From assembly GCF_001885735.1 (NCBI RefSeq), contig NZ_JXKG01000010.1:1-64000 (forward strand): 64,000 bases of DNA, in the 5' to 3' direction. Every line of letters starts with the position of its first letter. Positions within the stretch are counted from its first letter, which is position 1. This DNA comes from Enterococcus canintestini (lineage in GTDB: Bacteria; Bacillota; Bacilli; Lactobacillales; Enterococcaceae). This document shows, one piece after another, positions 8,188 through 17,398 of the stretch. The notes below the pieces were generated by a model, which was not told the origin of the DNA, did no database searches, and saw nothing but the letters and a program-made list of their open reading frames with translations. The position numbers and the translations under genes were made by a program.

Positions 8188-8912
8188 AGTTTTGGTTCCT
8201 GAAATTTATAGCCAAAGCCACGCACTGTCAATAGGTAACGAGGCTTTTTGGGATCAACTTCAATTTTTTCACGTAAATGGGAGATATGGACGTCGACAAT
8301 GCGACTTTGACCGGCAAAGTCAAAATTCCAAATGCGATCTAGTAATGTATCGCGATCAATCACCCGATCTTTTCGTTTCATAAAGTAAACGAGTAACTCA
8401 AATTCTTTCGGGGTTAAAAAGATCTTTTGATCGTTAACAGTTACCTCATAATTATCCAAATCAGCTTTAATAGCCCCAATCTGCAAGATTTCCCCTGTCA
8501 ATTCGTCATCAGCATTTTCAATTTCTGCACTTTTTTGTGTTTCTGCTGGTCGCATCCGTCTAAAGATAGCTTTCATGCGCGCCAACACTTCTCTTGGACT
8601 AAAAGGTTTTGTCAAATAATCATCTGCCCCAATTTCCAGTCCCAAAATTCGATCAATTGTGTCATCTTTTGCGGTTAATAATAAAATGGGGGTTTCTTTT
8701 TTTTCTTGCCGTAATTTTTTGGTGATTTCAATCCCATCAATACCCGGTAGCATAATATCTAAAATAATAAAATCAAATTCTTTTGTTAAAGCTAATTCTA
8801 GCCCTTTGTTACCGTCAGTTGCGGCAGTAACAACATAACCTTCTTTTTCTAAATTAAAAGTCAGTAGCGTAACGATTGAGGGTTCATCGTCTACGATTAA
8901 CACTTTTTTCAT
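8184..8912 (-). CDS. phoP: PhoP-type response regulator (OmpR family)
   Basis: 242 aa. A receiver domain with acidic pocket DDE near residues 8-10, phospho-acceptor Asp52 in ILDIMLPG and Lys in YLTKPFSPRE. A winged-helix DNA-binding domain from about residue 140 has LTPKEFELLVYF and VDVHISHLREKIE. AAAGGAG precedes the ATG. It is first gene of the phoP-phoR operon, likely activator of pstS across the shared region through the TTTACA repeats. Confidence 0.9.
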   Translation of the reverse strand: MKKVLIVDDEPSIVTLLTFNLEKEGYVVTAATDGNKGLELALTKEFDFIILDIMLPGIDGIEITKKLRQEKKETPILLLTAKDDTIDRILGLEIGADDYLTKPFSPREVLARMKAIFRRMRPAETQKSAEIENADDELTGEILQIGAIKADLDNYEVTVNDQKIFLTPKEFELLVYFMKRKDRVIDRDTLLDRIWNFDFAGQSRIVDVHISHLREKIEVDPKKPRYLLTVRGFGYKFQEPKL

Positions 8913-9012
8913 AGTAAACTCCTTTGTGCGGTTTTACCTTTTAAGTAAAATTTTCAGGCATTTTTATTTTAGCATACAAACGCAGTGGGGACTATTTAAG
9001 GGGTAGAAATAA

Positions 9013-9021
9013 TGCTATAAT
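9013..9021 (+). promoter_or_regulatory. extended -10 promoter of the DUF523-ylxM-ffh unit
   Basis: TGC-TATAAT about 110 bases before the DUF523 start. A -35 box is not convincing. Confidence 0.5.
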
Positions 9022-9133
9022 AAAGGGCGTTAAATCAATTTTTAGAAAAATTAGTGCCTTCTTTTTAAAAAGAGCAAAACTGAAATTTATTTAAAGACCA
9101 CGTTAGCAAAGAGATTTATTAAAGGAGAGACCT

Positions 9134-9598
9134 ATGCTGGGAATTAGTGCCTGTTTAGGAGGCATCTTTTGTCGTTATGATGGAAAAACACAAAAAATTA
9201 CTGAATTAGCCCAATTAGTGGTAGAAAATAAGGCAATCTTAGTTTGTCCTGAAGTTATGGGCGGCTTAAATACTCCAAGAGATCCAGCAGAAATTATTGG
9301 AGGCGACGGCTTTGATGTTTGGAACGGAACAGCGCAAGTTTTAACGTGTCGGAAAGTCGATGTAACAGCCGCCTATAAAGCAGGTGCAATAGCAGCATAC
9401 CAAAAACTAAAAGCAGCAGGGGTCACCCACCTAATCTTAAAAGAGCGGAGTCCATCTTGTGGGAGCAGTCAAATATATGACGGCACCTTTAGCGGAAACA
9501 AACAAAGTGGTGTCGGAGTTGCCACCGCCTATTTTATAAATAAAGGTTTAAAAATCTATTCTGAAAATAATTATCACCGATTATTAGCCAAAAAATAA
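9134..9598 (+). CDS. DUF523 family protein
   Basis: 154 aa, the usual length for this cysteine-containing family. N-terminal [14 protein letters not shown], then [17 protein letters not shown], and the conserved [18 protein letters not shown] near residue 105. The family is widespread and its activity is not established; the conserved Cys residues suggest metal or substrate binding. AAGGAGAG precedes the ATG. It lies 29 bases before ylxM with no terminator, so co-transcription with the SRP genes is likely, although DUF523 is not a usual SRP partner. Confidence 0.82.
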   Translation: MLGISACLGGIFCRYDGKTQKITELAQLVVENKAILVCPEVMGGLNTPRDPAEIIGGDGFDVWNGTAQVLTCRKVDVTAAYKAGAIAAYQKLKAAGVTHLILKERSPSCGSSQIYDGTFSGNKQSGVGVATAYFINKGLKIYSENNYHRLLAKK

Positions 9599-9627
9599 GT
9601 TGGAGTTTTTTTGATAGGAGGGATTTT

Positions 9628-9966
9628 ATGGAAATTGAAAAAACGAATCGGATGAACGCGCTATTTGAATTTTATTCTACGCTTTTGACCGAAAAACAAA
9701 TGAATTACATGGAGTTGTATTATGCGGATGATTTTTCACTTGGGGAAATTGCCGAAGAATTTCAGGTGAGTCGTCAAGCAGTTTATGATAATATAAAACG
9801 GACAGAAAAAATTTTGGAAGATTATGAGCGCAAACTACATTTATTTTCCGATTATATAGTTCGTGGCGAAGTTTTAGATCGGGCCGAAAACTATATTAAA
9901 GCCCATTATCCAAAAGATGAAGAACTGCCAAAATTATTGCAGGAACTTCAAGAAATTGATGAATAG
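9628..9966 (+). CDS. ylxM: YlxM, UPF0122 SRP-associated helix-turn-helix protein
   Basis: 112 aa. A sigma-70 region-4-like helix-turn-helix is visible ([19 protein letters not shown], then [14 protein letters not shown] at about residues 20-58). The family is encoded directly before ffh in most Firmicutes and affects SRP GTPase activity. TAGGAGGG precedes the ATG, and the ffh start is 25 bases after its stop. Confidence 0.9.
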   Translation: MEIEKTNRMNALFEFYSTLLTEKQMNYMELYYADDFSLGEIAEEFQVSRQAVYDNIKRTEKILEDYERKLHLFSDYIVRGEVLDRAENYIKAHYPKDEELPKLLQELQEIDE

Positions 9967-9991
9967 TTTTTAGTTGAAAGGAACGAAGACA

Positions 9992-11404
9992 ATGGCATTT
10001 GAAAATCTAACAGAACGTCTGCAACAAGCCATGAGCAAGTTGCGTAAAAAGGGAAAAATTACCGAGGCTGACGTCACGGAAATGATGCGGGAAATCCGCT
10101 TGGCATTACTAGAAGCCGATGTAAACTTAAAAGTAGTAAAAGAATTTGTTAAAAATGTACGTCAAAGAGCGGTGGGAACGGAAGTCTTAGATAGTTTATC
10201 GCCAGCCCAACAAATCGTTAAGATCGTTGATGAAGAATTGACCAAGACTTTGGGAAGTGAAACAGCGACTTTAAATAAATCGCCTAAAATCCCAACTGTT
10301 ATTATGATGGTTGGTTTACAAGGTGCCGGTAAAACGACATTTGCGGGTAAATTAGCTAATCATTTGATGAAGACGGAAAAAGCACGCCCGTTGATGATTG
10401 CTGGTGACGTTTATCGACCAGCAGCGATTGATCAATTAAAAGTTTTAGGCCAACAATTAAATGTACCTGTTTTTGATATGGGGACAGATGTTAGCCCAGT
10501 TGAAATTGTACGGCAAGGGATGGCATTAGCACGGGAAAAGAAAAATGATTATGTTTTAATCGATACGGCAGGTCGTCTGCATATTGATGAAAAGCTAATG
10601 GATGAGTTAAAACAGATCAAAGAAATTGCCCAACCAAATGAAATTCTTTTAGTTGTCGATGCTATGACGGGTCAAGATGCAGTGACGGTAGCAGACAGTT
10701 TTAACCAACAACTCGGCATTACTGGGGTCGTAATTACTAAATTAGATGGGGATACGCGTGGTGGTGCAGCACTATCTATTCGCCAAGTAACAGGTGCTCC
10801 AATTAAATTTACTGGTACTGGGGAAAAATTGACCGATTTAGAAGTTTTCCATCCTGATCGTATGGCCAGCCGGATTTTAGGTATGGGGGATATGCTGACG
10901 TTAATTGAAAAAGCGCAGCAAGATTACGACGAGAAAAAAGCTGAAGAATTAGCGAAAAAGATGAAGGAAAATACCTTTGACTTTAATGATTTTATTGAAC
11001 AAATGGATCAAGTCATGGGAATGGGACCACTAGAAGATTTATTAAAGATGATTCCAGGAATGAATCAAGTACCAGGAATTGAAAACGTCAAAGTTGATCC
11101 AAAACAAATTGCTCGTCAAAAAGCAATGGTCATGTCGATGACACCAGCAGAACGGGAAAATCCTGATTTATTAAATCCAAGTCGACGTCGACGAATTGCA
11201 GCAGGTTCTGGTAATTCAGTCGTTGAAGTTAACCGGATGATTAAACAGTTTAAAGAAGCCCGTAAAATGATGCAGCAGATGACAAAAGGTCAAATGCCAG
11301 CTGGGATGGATCAAATGTTTGGTTCTGGTATTAAAGGTAAAATGGGTAAAATGGCCATGAATCGGATGATGAAAAAACAAAAGAAAAAGAAAAAGCGTAA
11401 ATAA
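9992..11404 (+). CDS. ffh: signal recognition particle protein Ffh
   Basis: 470 aa. The frame opens at a TTG 18 bases earlier, but MAFENLTERLQQAM is the family start and AAAGGA is 9 bases before it. It has the NG GTPase domain (GLQGAGKTT near residue 104, DTAGRLH, TKLDGDTRGGA) and a methionine-rich M domain that binds signal peptides and SRP RNA (MDQVMGMGPLEDLLKMIPGM, then repeated M/Q motifs). The tail is very lysine-rich. It forms the ylxM-ffh unit. No SRP RNA gene is seen in the window. Confidence 0.97.
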   Translation: MAFENLTERLQQAMSKLRKKGKITEADVTEMMREIRLALLEADVNLKVVKEFVKNVRQRAVGTEVLDSLSPAQQIVKIVDEELTKTLGSETATLNKSPKIPTVIMMVGLQGAGKTTFAGKLANHLMKTEKARPLMIAGDVYRPAAIDQLKVLGQQLNVPVFDMGTDVSPVEIVRQGMALAREKKNDYVLIDTAGRLHIDEKLMDELKQIKEIAQPNEILLVVDAMTGQDAVTVADSFNQQLGITGVVITKLDGDTRGGAALSIRQVTGAPIKFTGTGEKLTDLEVFHPDRMASRILGMGDMLTLIEKAQQDYDEKKAEELAKKMKENTFDFNDFIEQMDQVMGMGPLEDLLKMIPGMNQVPGIENVKVDPKQIARQKAMVMSMTPAERENPDLLNPSRRRRIAAGSGNSVVEVNRMIKQFKEARKMMQQMTKGQMPAGMDQMFGSGIKGKMGKMAMNRMMKKQKKKKKRK

Positions 11405-11432
11405 GACGCAGCGCTACGTAAAAAATTAATAA

Positions 11433-11522
11433 AAAACCCGAATAATATATACAGCTTTTCTTATCAAAATGATGAGTAAAAGAGCAAAGATTTTGCTTGT
11501 ATATAGTCTATTCGGGTTTTTA
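11433..11522 (+). terminator. terminator with long structured apex after ffh
   Basis: AAAACCCGAATA pairs with TATTCGGGTTTT, and ATATATACA with the distal TGTATATA just inside it. The roughly 50-base apex contains a further hairpin (AGCAAAG...TTTGCT). It ends in a T-run. Unusually long for a plain terminator. Confidence 0.65.
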
Positions 11523-11557
11523 TTGGCGCTAAATTTTGATAAGAAAAGGAGCAAGCA

Positions 11558-12085
11558 ATGGAAATTGAAACAACGCGTTTGATTTTACGGCCGTGGCGGG
11601 CTGGCGAAGAAGCGTTTTTAGCTCAATTTTTACAAGATGAACGTGTGATGTATGCTTATGAGGGAGCTTTTTCAGCTGAAGAAGTAAAAAATTGGTTGCA
11701 GTGGAATTTGCGTTTATACCAAGAAAAAGGTTACGGCCTTTTAGCTATCGTGCGTAAAGGTGATAATAAAATCATTGGTGAATGCGGTCTAACCGATCAA
11801 ATAGTGCAAGATGAAACATATTCGGAAATTGGTTATCATTTAATTTATGATGCTTGGAAAAATGGCTATGCTATAGAGGCTGCTAAGGCGGTAAAAGAAT
11901 ATGCGCTTATGCAGTTAGGTGCAAAAGAAGTTGTGTCAATAGTAAGAGACACTAATTTGGCCTCCATGAATGTAGCCATTCGTAATGGTATGTTGGTAAA
12001 AAGACGATTTATCAAAAATTATCGCAATGTGGTTATGCCTCACTACTTATTTTCTACCTGTACATCTACAATAAGCCAGAAGTAA
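11558..12085 (+). CDS. GNAT acetyltransferase, RimJ/RimL type
   Basis: 175 aa. It starts METIETTRLILRPW-like (seen as IETTRLILRPWRAGEEAFL), the typical entry of RimJ/RimL-type GNAT enzymes. Later come GYGLLAIVRKGDNKIIGECGL, IGYHLIYDAWKNGYAIEA (acetyl-CoA loop) and NLASMNVAIRNGM near residue 140. The substrate cannot be told. AAAGGAGC precedes the ATG. Its last codons form the left arm of its own terminator. Confidence 0.82.
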   Translation: MEIETTRLILRPWRAGEEAFLAQFLQDERVMYAYEGAFSAEEVKNWLQWNLRLYQEKGYGLLAIVRKGDNKIIGECGLTDQIVQDETYSEIGYHLIYDAWKNGYAIEAAKAVKEYALMQLGAKEVVSIVRDTNLASMNVAIRNGMLVKRRFIKNYRNVVMPHYLFSTCTSTISQK

Positions 12086-12118
12086 AAGGTTTGGCGCCTT
12101 TTACTTCTGGCTTATTTT
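12070..12118. terminator. 20-bp-arm terminator overlapping the acetyltransferase stop
   Basis: Perfect 20-bp inverted repeat at 12070-12089 and 12097-12116 with a 7-base loop. The left arm contains the last codons and stop (TAA 12083-12085). Confidence 0.75.
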
Positions 12119-12173
12119 GCTAAAAACTTTTATAAAAAATGATCGCCAGTTTGTTACGAAAGATATAATTCCA

Positions 12174-12202
12174 TGAGTTAAAATGTTCCACTTTTTAACT
12201 CA
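12174..12202 (-). terminator. hairpin just after the HAD phosphatase gene
   Basis: TGAGTTAAAA / TTTTAACTCA, 10 bp, directly after the stop of the minus-strand gene. The T-run is poor, so termination is uncertain. Confidence 0.4.
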
Positions 12203-12203
12203 A

Positions 12204-13013
12204 TTAGTTTTTGGCTTGGAGTGTGAGTAATTGTTTCATCGTCAATAAAACCCCGTTTTCATCATTACTGCGACAAATATAGTTGGCAGCCGCTTTTGTT
12301 TGTTCAAAAGCATTGCGCATAGCAAAGCTAAATGAACCAGCTTGCATCAATTCTAAATCGTTATGGCCATCACCAAAAACCATCGTTTCTTGTGGTGTGA
12401 CGTTTAAAATTTGTTGTAATTGTGTTACGGTGTGGCGTTTATGTACGCCAAAATTAGTAATATCAATCCATGCGGCTTCAGAAGCGACAATGTGAGCTAG
12501 TTTTTTGAATTCAACTAGTTGTGGTGCGATTTTATAGCTTCTTAATTTGTCATCGTAAACTGTAATTTTTACAAAGTCGGCTGTGATGTTATGATAGTCA
12601 GCGGTTTTTTCTACGATTTCATAAGAACCGCGCACCATTCTTTCGTTTTCAGCAGATGTGTTTTCATGAATAATAGCTGCTTGTTTTGTGCAAGCAATAA
12701 TCGTTAGATCATTATGAATCGCTTGTAGTTTACGGATGATTTCTTTACCTAATTTGTTTGGTAATAAAGATTCATAGATATATTTGTCTTTATGCTTAAT
12801 TCGAGTAGCGCTATCGCCTAAAATCCACAAATCTTTTGTTCCGACGTTTTGAAATAAAGCTTCTACGCGTTCACATTGTTTACCAGTACAAGGGGCAAAG
12901 GCCACGTTTTGTTGGTGCATATATTGGCGAACTTCTTGATACAATTTTTCGTCAAATGTACTTTGACTGTTCAAAAAGGTACCATCTAAATCGCTGATAA
13001 TTAGTTTAATCAT
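12204..13013 (-). CDS. Cof-type HAD phosphatase
   Basis: 269 aa HAD hydrolase of the Cof/YidA type. Motif I SDLDGTFLN at residues 7-15 has the nucleophile Asp, motif II is near CTGKQ, and motif IV is GDGHNDLELMQAG near residue 220. A C2-type cap domain lies between. These enzymes dephosphorylate sugar phosphates or flavin precursors; the substrate is not predictable here. CAGGAGGAAAC precedes the ATG. A second Cof-type gene lies at 42298-43071. Confidence 0.85.
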   Translation of the reverse strand: MIKLIISDLDGTFLNSQSTFDEKLYQEVRQYMHQQNVAFAPCTGKQCERVEALFQNVGTKDLWILGDSATRIKHKDKYIYESLLPNKLGKEIIRKLQAIHNDLTIIACTKQAAIIHENTSAENERMVRGSYEIVEKTADYHNITADFVKITVYDDKLRSYKIAPQLVEFKKLAHIVASEAAWIDITNFGVHKRHTVTQLQQILNVTPQETMVFGDGHNDLELMQAGSFSFAMRNAFEQTKAAANYICRSNDENGVLLTMKQLLTLQAKN

Positions 13014-13137
13014 TGTTTCCTCCTGTAATCGTTTTTTTTAGTATAACAAGAAATGCTTTCAAAAAATAAAACGTCACAGCAGATTCCATGACGTTTTACA
13101 ATTTGTAATTCAAATTTTTAGTTTTTTGTAAATTTTA

Positions 13138-14355
13138 TTACGAAAAATCATTTATTTTTAAGTTGTGCTTTTTAGCACGATAAATCTCCCACTTCGTTTT
13201 GATAGCAGAAAAGAAAACTAAAACAAAAAGAAGAATTCCTATTATCGTAATCGTAATGAAGGTACTTAAAATTGTTTGTGTAAAAGAGACTGCTTCCTGG
13301 CTGTCTTTTAAGATAAAGTAAAGTTGCCACGTATTTGTAAAGGCGTTTATTATAATAAAACTCGTAAACACCCACATCAAGCCCCAAATCGGCCAGCGCG
13401 AATCTTGGTGTAAGAGATAATCGCCATCATTTTCTAACGAAAGAGTACGATATTTACGGGCAGTCCAGCCTAAAAATAAAAAGATCAGCACAAGAAAAAT
13501 TGGTATCATCCACCAATAACCACCAGTTTTTCCTATGGTGTAAATAAATAGATTCTCTGGATTAAATGAAAACGGATCAGCATTTTGGCGATTAAAGAGA
13601 TTTAAAAAACTATTCCAAGCAGGGGGTAAAAAGCTAGCAAAAAAGACAAATCCTACCCAAGTTAATGGTCCCAAAATCAAATTACCGACCATTGATCCAA
13701 TGAACATACTACATGTAAATAAAAGCACATTTAAGGTAAAGCTAGTTACCACCGAATGGAGTAACTGCCCCCAAGTTACATTTAAATATGGAGCGGGAAT
13801 GCCTAGTTTTAAATAGCAAATATAAAAAAGTTGGCTAAAGAGTAAACTACCTAGAATTGGGAGCGCTACGTAAATTAATTTTTGAGTAAAAAGTTGGCTG
13901 CGTTTTTGTGGTAATGCAAATAAGAAACGATTAAAAGCTGTCTTTTCATCAATAAAGAAGATCAGAAACCCTGCTAATCCGACTAACAATAAGCTTAATA
14001 AAGCATATCCTTGTCCAGTCATGCCATAATAAACAGTCTTGGGGTTATAGTTTTGATGTTCTTTATTTGAATTTTGTTGGGCTTGGTAGGAATCACGATA
14101 AAAATAAAGTTGATCTGCAATATAATCTTGCCGAGAAGCGTAAGGAGTATCTTGATTTTTCTCACTATTCCAATAAGTAAACGCTTCTGAGTGCTTTTCA
14201 TATTCCGCTTTAAATTCTTGTGAATGAAGATAATTGTTTTGAGAATGCCAATTTGAAACCGCGCTAAAAGCATTCAAAAAGTAAATACCAAAAATTATTA
14301 GCGCAAAGGCGATGAGTGCTTTGCCATATCGTTTTAAATAGATTGTTTTTAACAT
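13138..14355 (-). CDS. ABC transporter permease of a YtrA-type operon
   Basis: 405 aa with six or seven membrane segments: one at about residues 12-32 followed by a large extracytoplasmic loop rich in Q/N/Y/K, then segments from about 115 to 300 and a last pair near 325-385. It is the membrane partner of the ATPase encoded 15 bases upstream. The architecture resembles the ABC-2-like permeases that sit with YtrA-family regulators and respond to cell-wall-active peptides, but the substrate is not known. Third gene of the GntR-ATPase-permease operon. Confidence 0.75.
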   Translation of the reverse strand: MLKTIYLKRYGKALIAFALIIFGIYFLNAFSAVSNWHSQNNYLHSQEFKAEYEKHSEAFTYWNSEKNQDTPYASRQDYIADQLYFYRDSYQAQQNSNKEHQNYNPKTVYYGMTGQGYALLSLLLVGLAGFLIFFIDEKTAFNRFLFALPQKRSQLFTQKLIYVALPILGSLLFSQLFYICYLKLGIPAPYLNVTWGQLLHSVVTSFTLNVLLFTCSMFIGSMVGNLILGPLTWVGFVFFASFLPPAWNSFLNLFNRQNADPFSFNPENLFIYTIGKTGGYWWMIPIFLVLIFLFLGWTARKYRTLSLENDGDYLLHQDSRWPIWGLMWVFTSFIIINAFTNTWQLYFILKDSQEAVSFTQTILSTFITITIIGILLFVLVFFSAIKTKWEIYRAKKHNLKINDFS

Positions 14356-14370
14356 AAGTAAACTCCTTTT

Positions 14371-15249
14371 CTAAGCTAGCAACTGCTCGTTTTTTAAGTT
14401 TGCTTCAAAAAGATCTTCCAATGATAATGGCAGTTCTTCAAAAACTAAAGGATCATAGCTTTTAATGAGCGCTGCTAATTCAGCGGTATAATTTTCAAAT
14501 ACCGCCACAATAACTCTACCTTGGATAGTAATAAGTTTTGAATTCTCTTTAATAAACGGTGGTACTTGTTTGGTACGAAAAACCAATTGAAGTTTGCGGG
14601 CGTTTTTTCGCATGTTTTCTAACGTATAGTCTTTGGTTATTGTCTGTCCTTTTAATAATAAGGCTCGATCAATTAGTCCTTCTAATTCTTGTAAATTATG
14701 GGATGCAATGAGGGCACAACGATTATTTGCTGCCAAATGAGTTAATAAAAGCCCGATGACTTTTTTACGGATAATGATATCTAAACCATCAAAAGGTTCA
14801 TCTAGTAATAAATATTTGGCATTTGAAGCAATCGCTAAAATCATTTGATATAACCCTTGGATACCTTTAGAAGCTTTGCGATAAAGCATTTTAGGATTGA
14901 GTCCATGTTCTTTTAATAGCTGTAAATACAAATCTTGATCAAATTTTGGGTAAGCGGTACGATAAAATTCATTAATCGCTTGCAGGGAATAGTATTTTAA
15001 AAAATTATCCAATTCATCAATATAAAAAATTTCAGTTTTTAATTGACTATTTCGAGCAATATTTTGTCCGTTAATCGTAATCTCACCTGCATCTGGTAGA
15101 TAATTGCCAGCAATCGTGCGGAATAAAGTCGTCTTACCAGAACCATTACGCCCGATTAAGCCGATAATTTCATTTTCATTCAAACTAAAATCAATATCTG
15201 TTAAGACAGTTTTCGTTCCAATCATTTTTGTTAGTTGTCTAATTTTCAT
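14371..15249 (-). CDS. ABC transporter ATP-binding protein
   Basis: 292 aa. Walker A GRNGSGKTT near residues 33-41, Walker B with D-loop YLLLDEPFDGLD near 150-161, and the H-loop ASHN near 190. The signature motif is atypical (SKGIQGLYQ instead of LSGGQ), as in many YtrB/YhcG-type exporters. The C-terminal 80 residues form an accessory domain. The start overlaps the regulator stop by four bases (ATGA), so translation is coupled. Confidence 0.88.
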   Translation of the reverse strand: MKIRQLTKMIGTKTVLTDIDFSLNENEIIGLIGRNGSGKTTLFRTIAGNYLPDAGEITINGQNIARNSQLKTEIFYIDELDNFLKYYSLQAINEFYRTAYPKFDQDLYLQLLKEHGLNPKMLYRKASKGIQGLYQMILAIASNAKYLLLDEPFDGLDIIIRKKVIGLLLTHLAANNRCALIASHNLQELEGLIDRALLLKGQTITKDYTLENMRKNARKLQLVFRTKQVPPFIKENSKLITIQGRVIVAVFENYTAELAALIKSYDPLVFEELPLSLEDLFEANLKNEQLLA

Positions 15250-15629
15250 TTTAAATTTTCTCCTTTAAATTGAGGATCTTTCAGCCAGCTAATTAGTTCA
15301 GCTTCTGAAACTTGTAGTTGTAACGCTTCGATGACGAGTTCTTGGAAGTGTTGTTTTAGCTGGCTAATGCGCATTTCATCGCGGGGAATATTTTCCTGAC
15401 TTTTAACAAATGTGCCTTTACCTTTCACTGTAATCAAAACATTTTCAGTTTCTAAAACTTTATAGGCCTTACTAATCGTATTGGGGTTCATTAAAAGATC
15501 TTTGGCTAATTCACGGACAGAGGGTAAGCGATCCCCAGGTTGTAATAAACCAGTCACAACCTGATGCTTAATAGTTAAAATCAATTGCTCGTAATAAGGC
15601 TTGCTACTGTTTTTATCAATGGTAAACAT
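15246..15629 (-). CDS. GntR-family regulator, YtrA subfamily
   Basis: 127 aa. A GntR winged helix is visible (PYYEQLILTIKHQVVTG, PGDRLPSVRELA, NPNTISKAYKVLE, VKGKGTFV at residues about 12-78). It is followed by a short 45-residue tail typical of the YtrA subfamily, which lacks a large effector domain. First gene of the operon with the ABC ATPase and permease. A palindrome overlaps the promoter, so autorepression is expected. Confidence 0.88.
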   Translation of the reverse strand: MFTIDKNSSKPYYEQLILTIKHQVVTGLLQPGDRLPSVRELAKDLLMNPNTISKAYKVLETENVLITVKGKGTFVKSQENIPRDEMRISQLKQHFQELVIEALQLQVSEAELISWLKDPQFKGENLK

Positions 15630-15680
15630 GAGGCGCTCCTTTCTAGTGATAATTTTTATTTAAAACAATCTTGTGTCTAT

Positions 15681-15716
15681 GTGTACTAATATACGCAGTA
15701 CACTTTGAAAATGCAA
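15681..15716 (-). promoter_or_regulatory. promoter and GntR operator
   Basis: On the minus strand TTGCAT (15716-15711), 17 bases, then TATATT (15693-15688). The palindrome GTGTACT-N9-AGTACAC (15681-15703) has the -10 box in its spacer, so bound repressor would block the promoter. Confidence 0.75.
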
Positions 15717-15872
15717 TAGGTTTTTGGCTAAAAAATTTAACGAACAACTTTTAAAGCGTAAATACAGCTAAGCAGATTACAAATAAATTTTATTTGTATA
15801 TTTTATTATTGAATTCGAAAAGAATTTATTTTCTGATAAAATAAAAAGAAATGATTATTAAAGGAGAAAAGG

Positions 15873-16460
15873 ATGAAGCGATGTGATTGGGCAAAATCTG
15901 GCAATGCTGCGATGAAAGATTATCATGATACCGTCTGGGGAGTACCGGAATATCGGGATGACTATTTATTTCGTAAATTAATTTTAGATATCAATCAAGC
16001 GGGATTAAGCTGGCAGACAATTTTAAATAAAAGTGAGGCTTTCGATGAAGCGTATGATAATTTTGTGATCGAAAAGGTCGCCGCTTTTGATGATAAAAAA
16101 GTGGCAGAATTAATGAACAATGCAGGTATTATAAGAAATCGACGCAAAATTGAGGCAGCCATTCAAAATGCAAAATGTGTTTTAGCTATCCAACAAGAGT
16201 GGGGGAGTTTTGCTAATTACTTATGGCATTTTGTGGCAGGAAAACCAGTTGTTTCAGGTTTTAAAACAGCAATAGAAGTTCCAGCGACCACTGCATTATC
16301 TGATGAAATCACAAAAGATTTAAAAAAACGGGGATTCAAATTTGTTGGTAGCACCATTATTTATGCTTTTTTACAAGCAATCGGAATTGTAAATGATCAT
16401 TTGACCACCTGTTTTCGTTATGAAGAGATTATAGAAAAAACTATGGATAAGAAAAGTTGA
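15873..16460 (+). CDS. tag: DNA-3-methyladenine glycosylase I
   Basis: 195 aa, usual length. N-terminal RCDWAKSGNAAMKDYHDTVWGVP, with the Cys and His zinc ligands, then FRKLILDINQAGLSWQTIL, GIIRNRRKIEAAIQNA and the C-terminal GIVNDHLTTCFRY with the last ligands. It removes 3-methyladenine from alkylated DNA. AAAGGAGAAA precedes the ATG. Single gene. An 8-bp inverted repeat (15779-15797) lies in the 240-bp gap upstream. Confidence 0.94.
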   Translation: MKRCDWAKSGNAAMKDYHDTVWGVPEYRDDYLFRKLILDINQAGLSWQTILNKSEAFDEAYDNFVIEKVAAFDDKKVAELMNNAGIIRNRRKIEAAIQNAKCVLAIQQEWGSFANYLWHFVAGKPVVSGFKTAIEVPATTALSDEITKDLKKRGFKFVGSTIIYAFLQAIGIVNDHLTTCFRYEEIIEKTMDKKS

Positions 16461-16547
16461 ATAGATGAATAGAATAGCCTTGTTTACTTGTAAAAATTAG
16501 GCTATTAGTCTTAAGCAGGGTGAAAATAGGCTAGCTTGTCTAATAAA

Positions 16548-16585
16548 AAATACCAAAACGACAATAAAGTCGTTTTGGTATTTTT
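16548..16585. terminator. bidirectional terminator
   Basis: AAATACCAAAACGAC / GTCGTTTTGGTATTT, 15 bp perfect, 6-base loop, between convergent tag and the flavin reductase gene. Confidence 0.85.
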
Positions 16586-16594
16586 AATCATCAA

Positions 16595-17143
16595 TTAAGC
16601 TGTTAATTTATTGAAAAATGTTACATATTTGTCAACGATTAATTGGAAGAATTTCGCTGTGTCTTCCACGATAGTGCCATCTTCTTTAACTAAATTATGA
16701 ATGCCGCCGATATATGCTTCTGGTTGTTGCAAGGTAGGCATATCTAAAAAGACTAATGATTGACGTAAATGATGATTAGCACCAAAACCGCCAATACCAC
16801 CAGGAGAAGCAGTTACAACAAGTGCTGGTTTACCACCCCAAACACTTGAACCCATTGGACGTGAACCAACATCTAAAGCATTTTTTAGTGCCGCTGGGAC
16901 AGAACGATTATATTCAGGTGAGAAGAAGAAGACACCATCTACACCTGCAACTTCGGAACGAAATCTTTTCCAAGCTGCGGGCATATTATCATTTTCTAAA
17001 TCTTCATTGTAAAATGGTAAATCGGCAATCTCAATGAATTTGGCCTCAAAACCAGCTGGTAATAGTTTTGCAAATTCTTTAGCGACCGCTAAGTTGTATG
17101 AGTCTTTACGTAAACTCCCGACGATAAAACCAATAGTTTTCAT
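16595..17143 (-). CDS. NADPH-dependent FMN reductase family protein
   Basis: 182 aa flavodoxin-fold reductase. The FMN phosphate loop is GSLRKDSYN at residues about 9-17, with FFFSPEYNRSVPAALKNALD near 72-91 and ASPGGIGGFGANHHLR near 112. These proteins reduce FMN, quinones or azo compounds with NADPH. AGGAGG lies before the ATG. Single gene, divergent from rpsP. Confidence 0.88.
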   Translation of the reverse strand: MKTIGFIVGSLRKDSYNLAVAKEFAKLLPAGFEAKFIEIADLPFYNEDLENDNMPAAWKRFRSEVAGVDGVFFFSPEYNRSVPAALKNALDVGSRPMGSSVWGGKPALVVTASPGGIGGFGANHHLRQSLVFLDMPTLQQPEAYIGGIHNLVKEDGTIVEDTAKFFQLIVDKYVTFFNKLTA

Positions 17144-17332
17144 AAATACAATTCCTCCTAAAATTTTATGAGTTACTAACTTTTGTTACCATAATCATAA
17201 CAAGAAAAGTAGGCAGAAAACAAAAGATACGTCTTGTTAAAAAACGAGCGATATTTTTTTACTTGAAATACTGATTATTGCTCACAAAATTAAGCGTTAA
17301 AAAAAATTATTTTACCTGTAAAGAAAAAACTC

Positions 17333-17361
17333 TTTACACCAAAGAAAAAACCTGTTAAACT
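17333..17361 (+). promoter_or_regulatory. rpsP promoter
   Basis: TTTACA (17333-17338), 17 bases, TAAACT (17356-17361) preceded by TGT, an extended -10. It lies 38 bases before the start codon. Confidence 0.7.
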
Positions 17362-17398
17362 ACCTCTTGTGATTAAATTATATGGAGGTGGAATTGTA

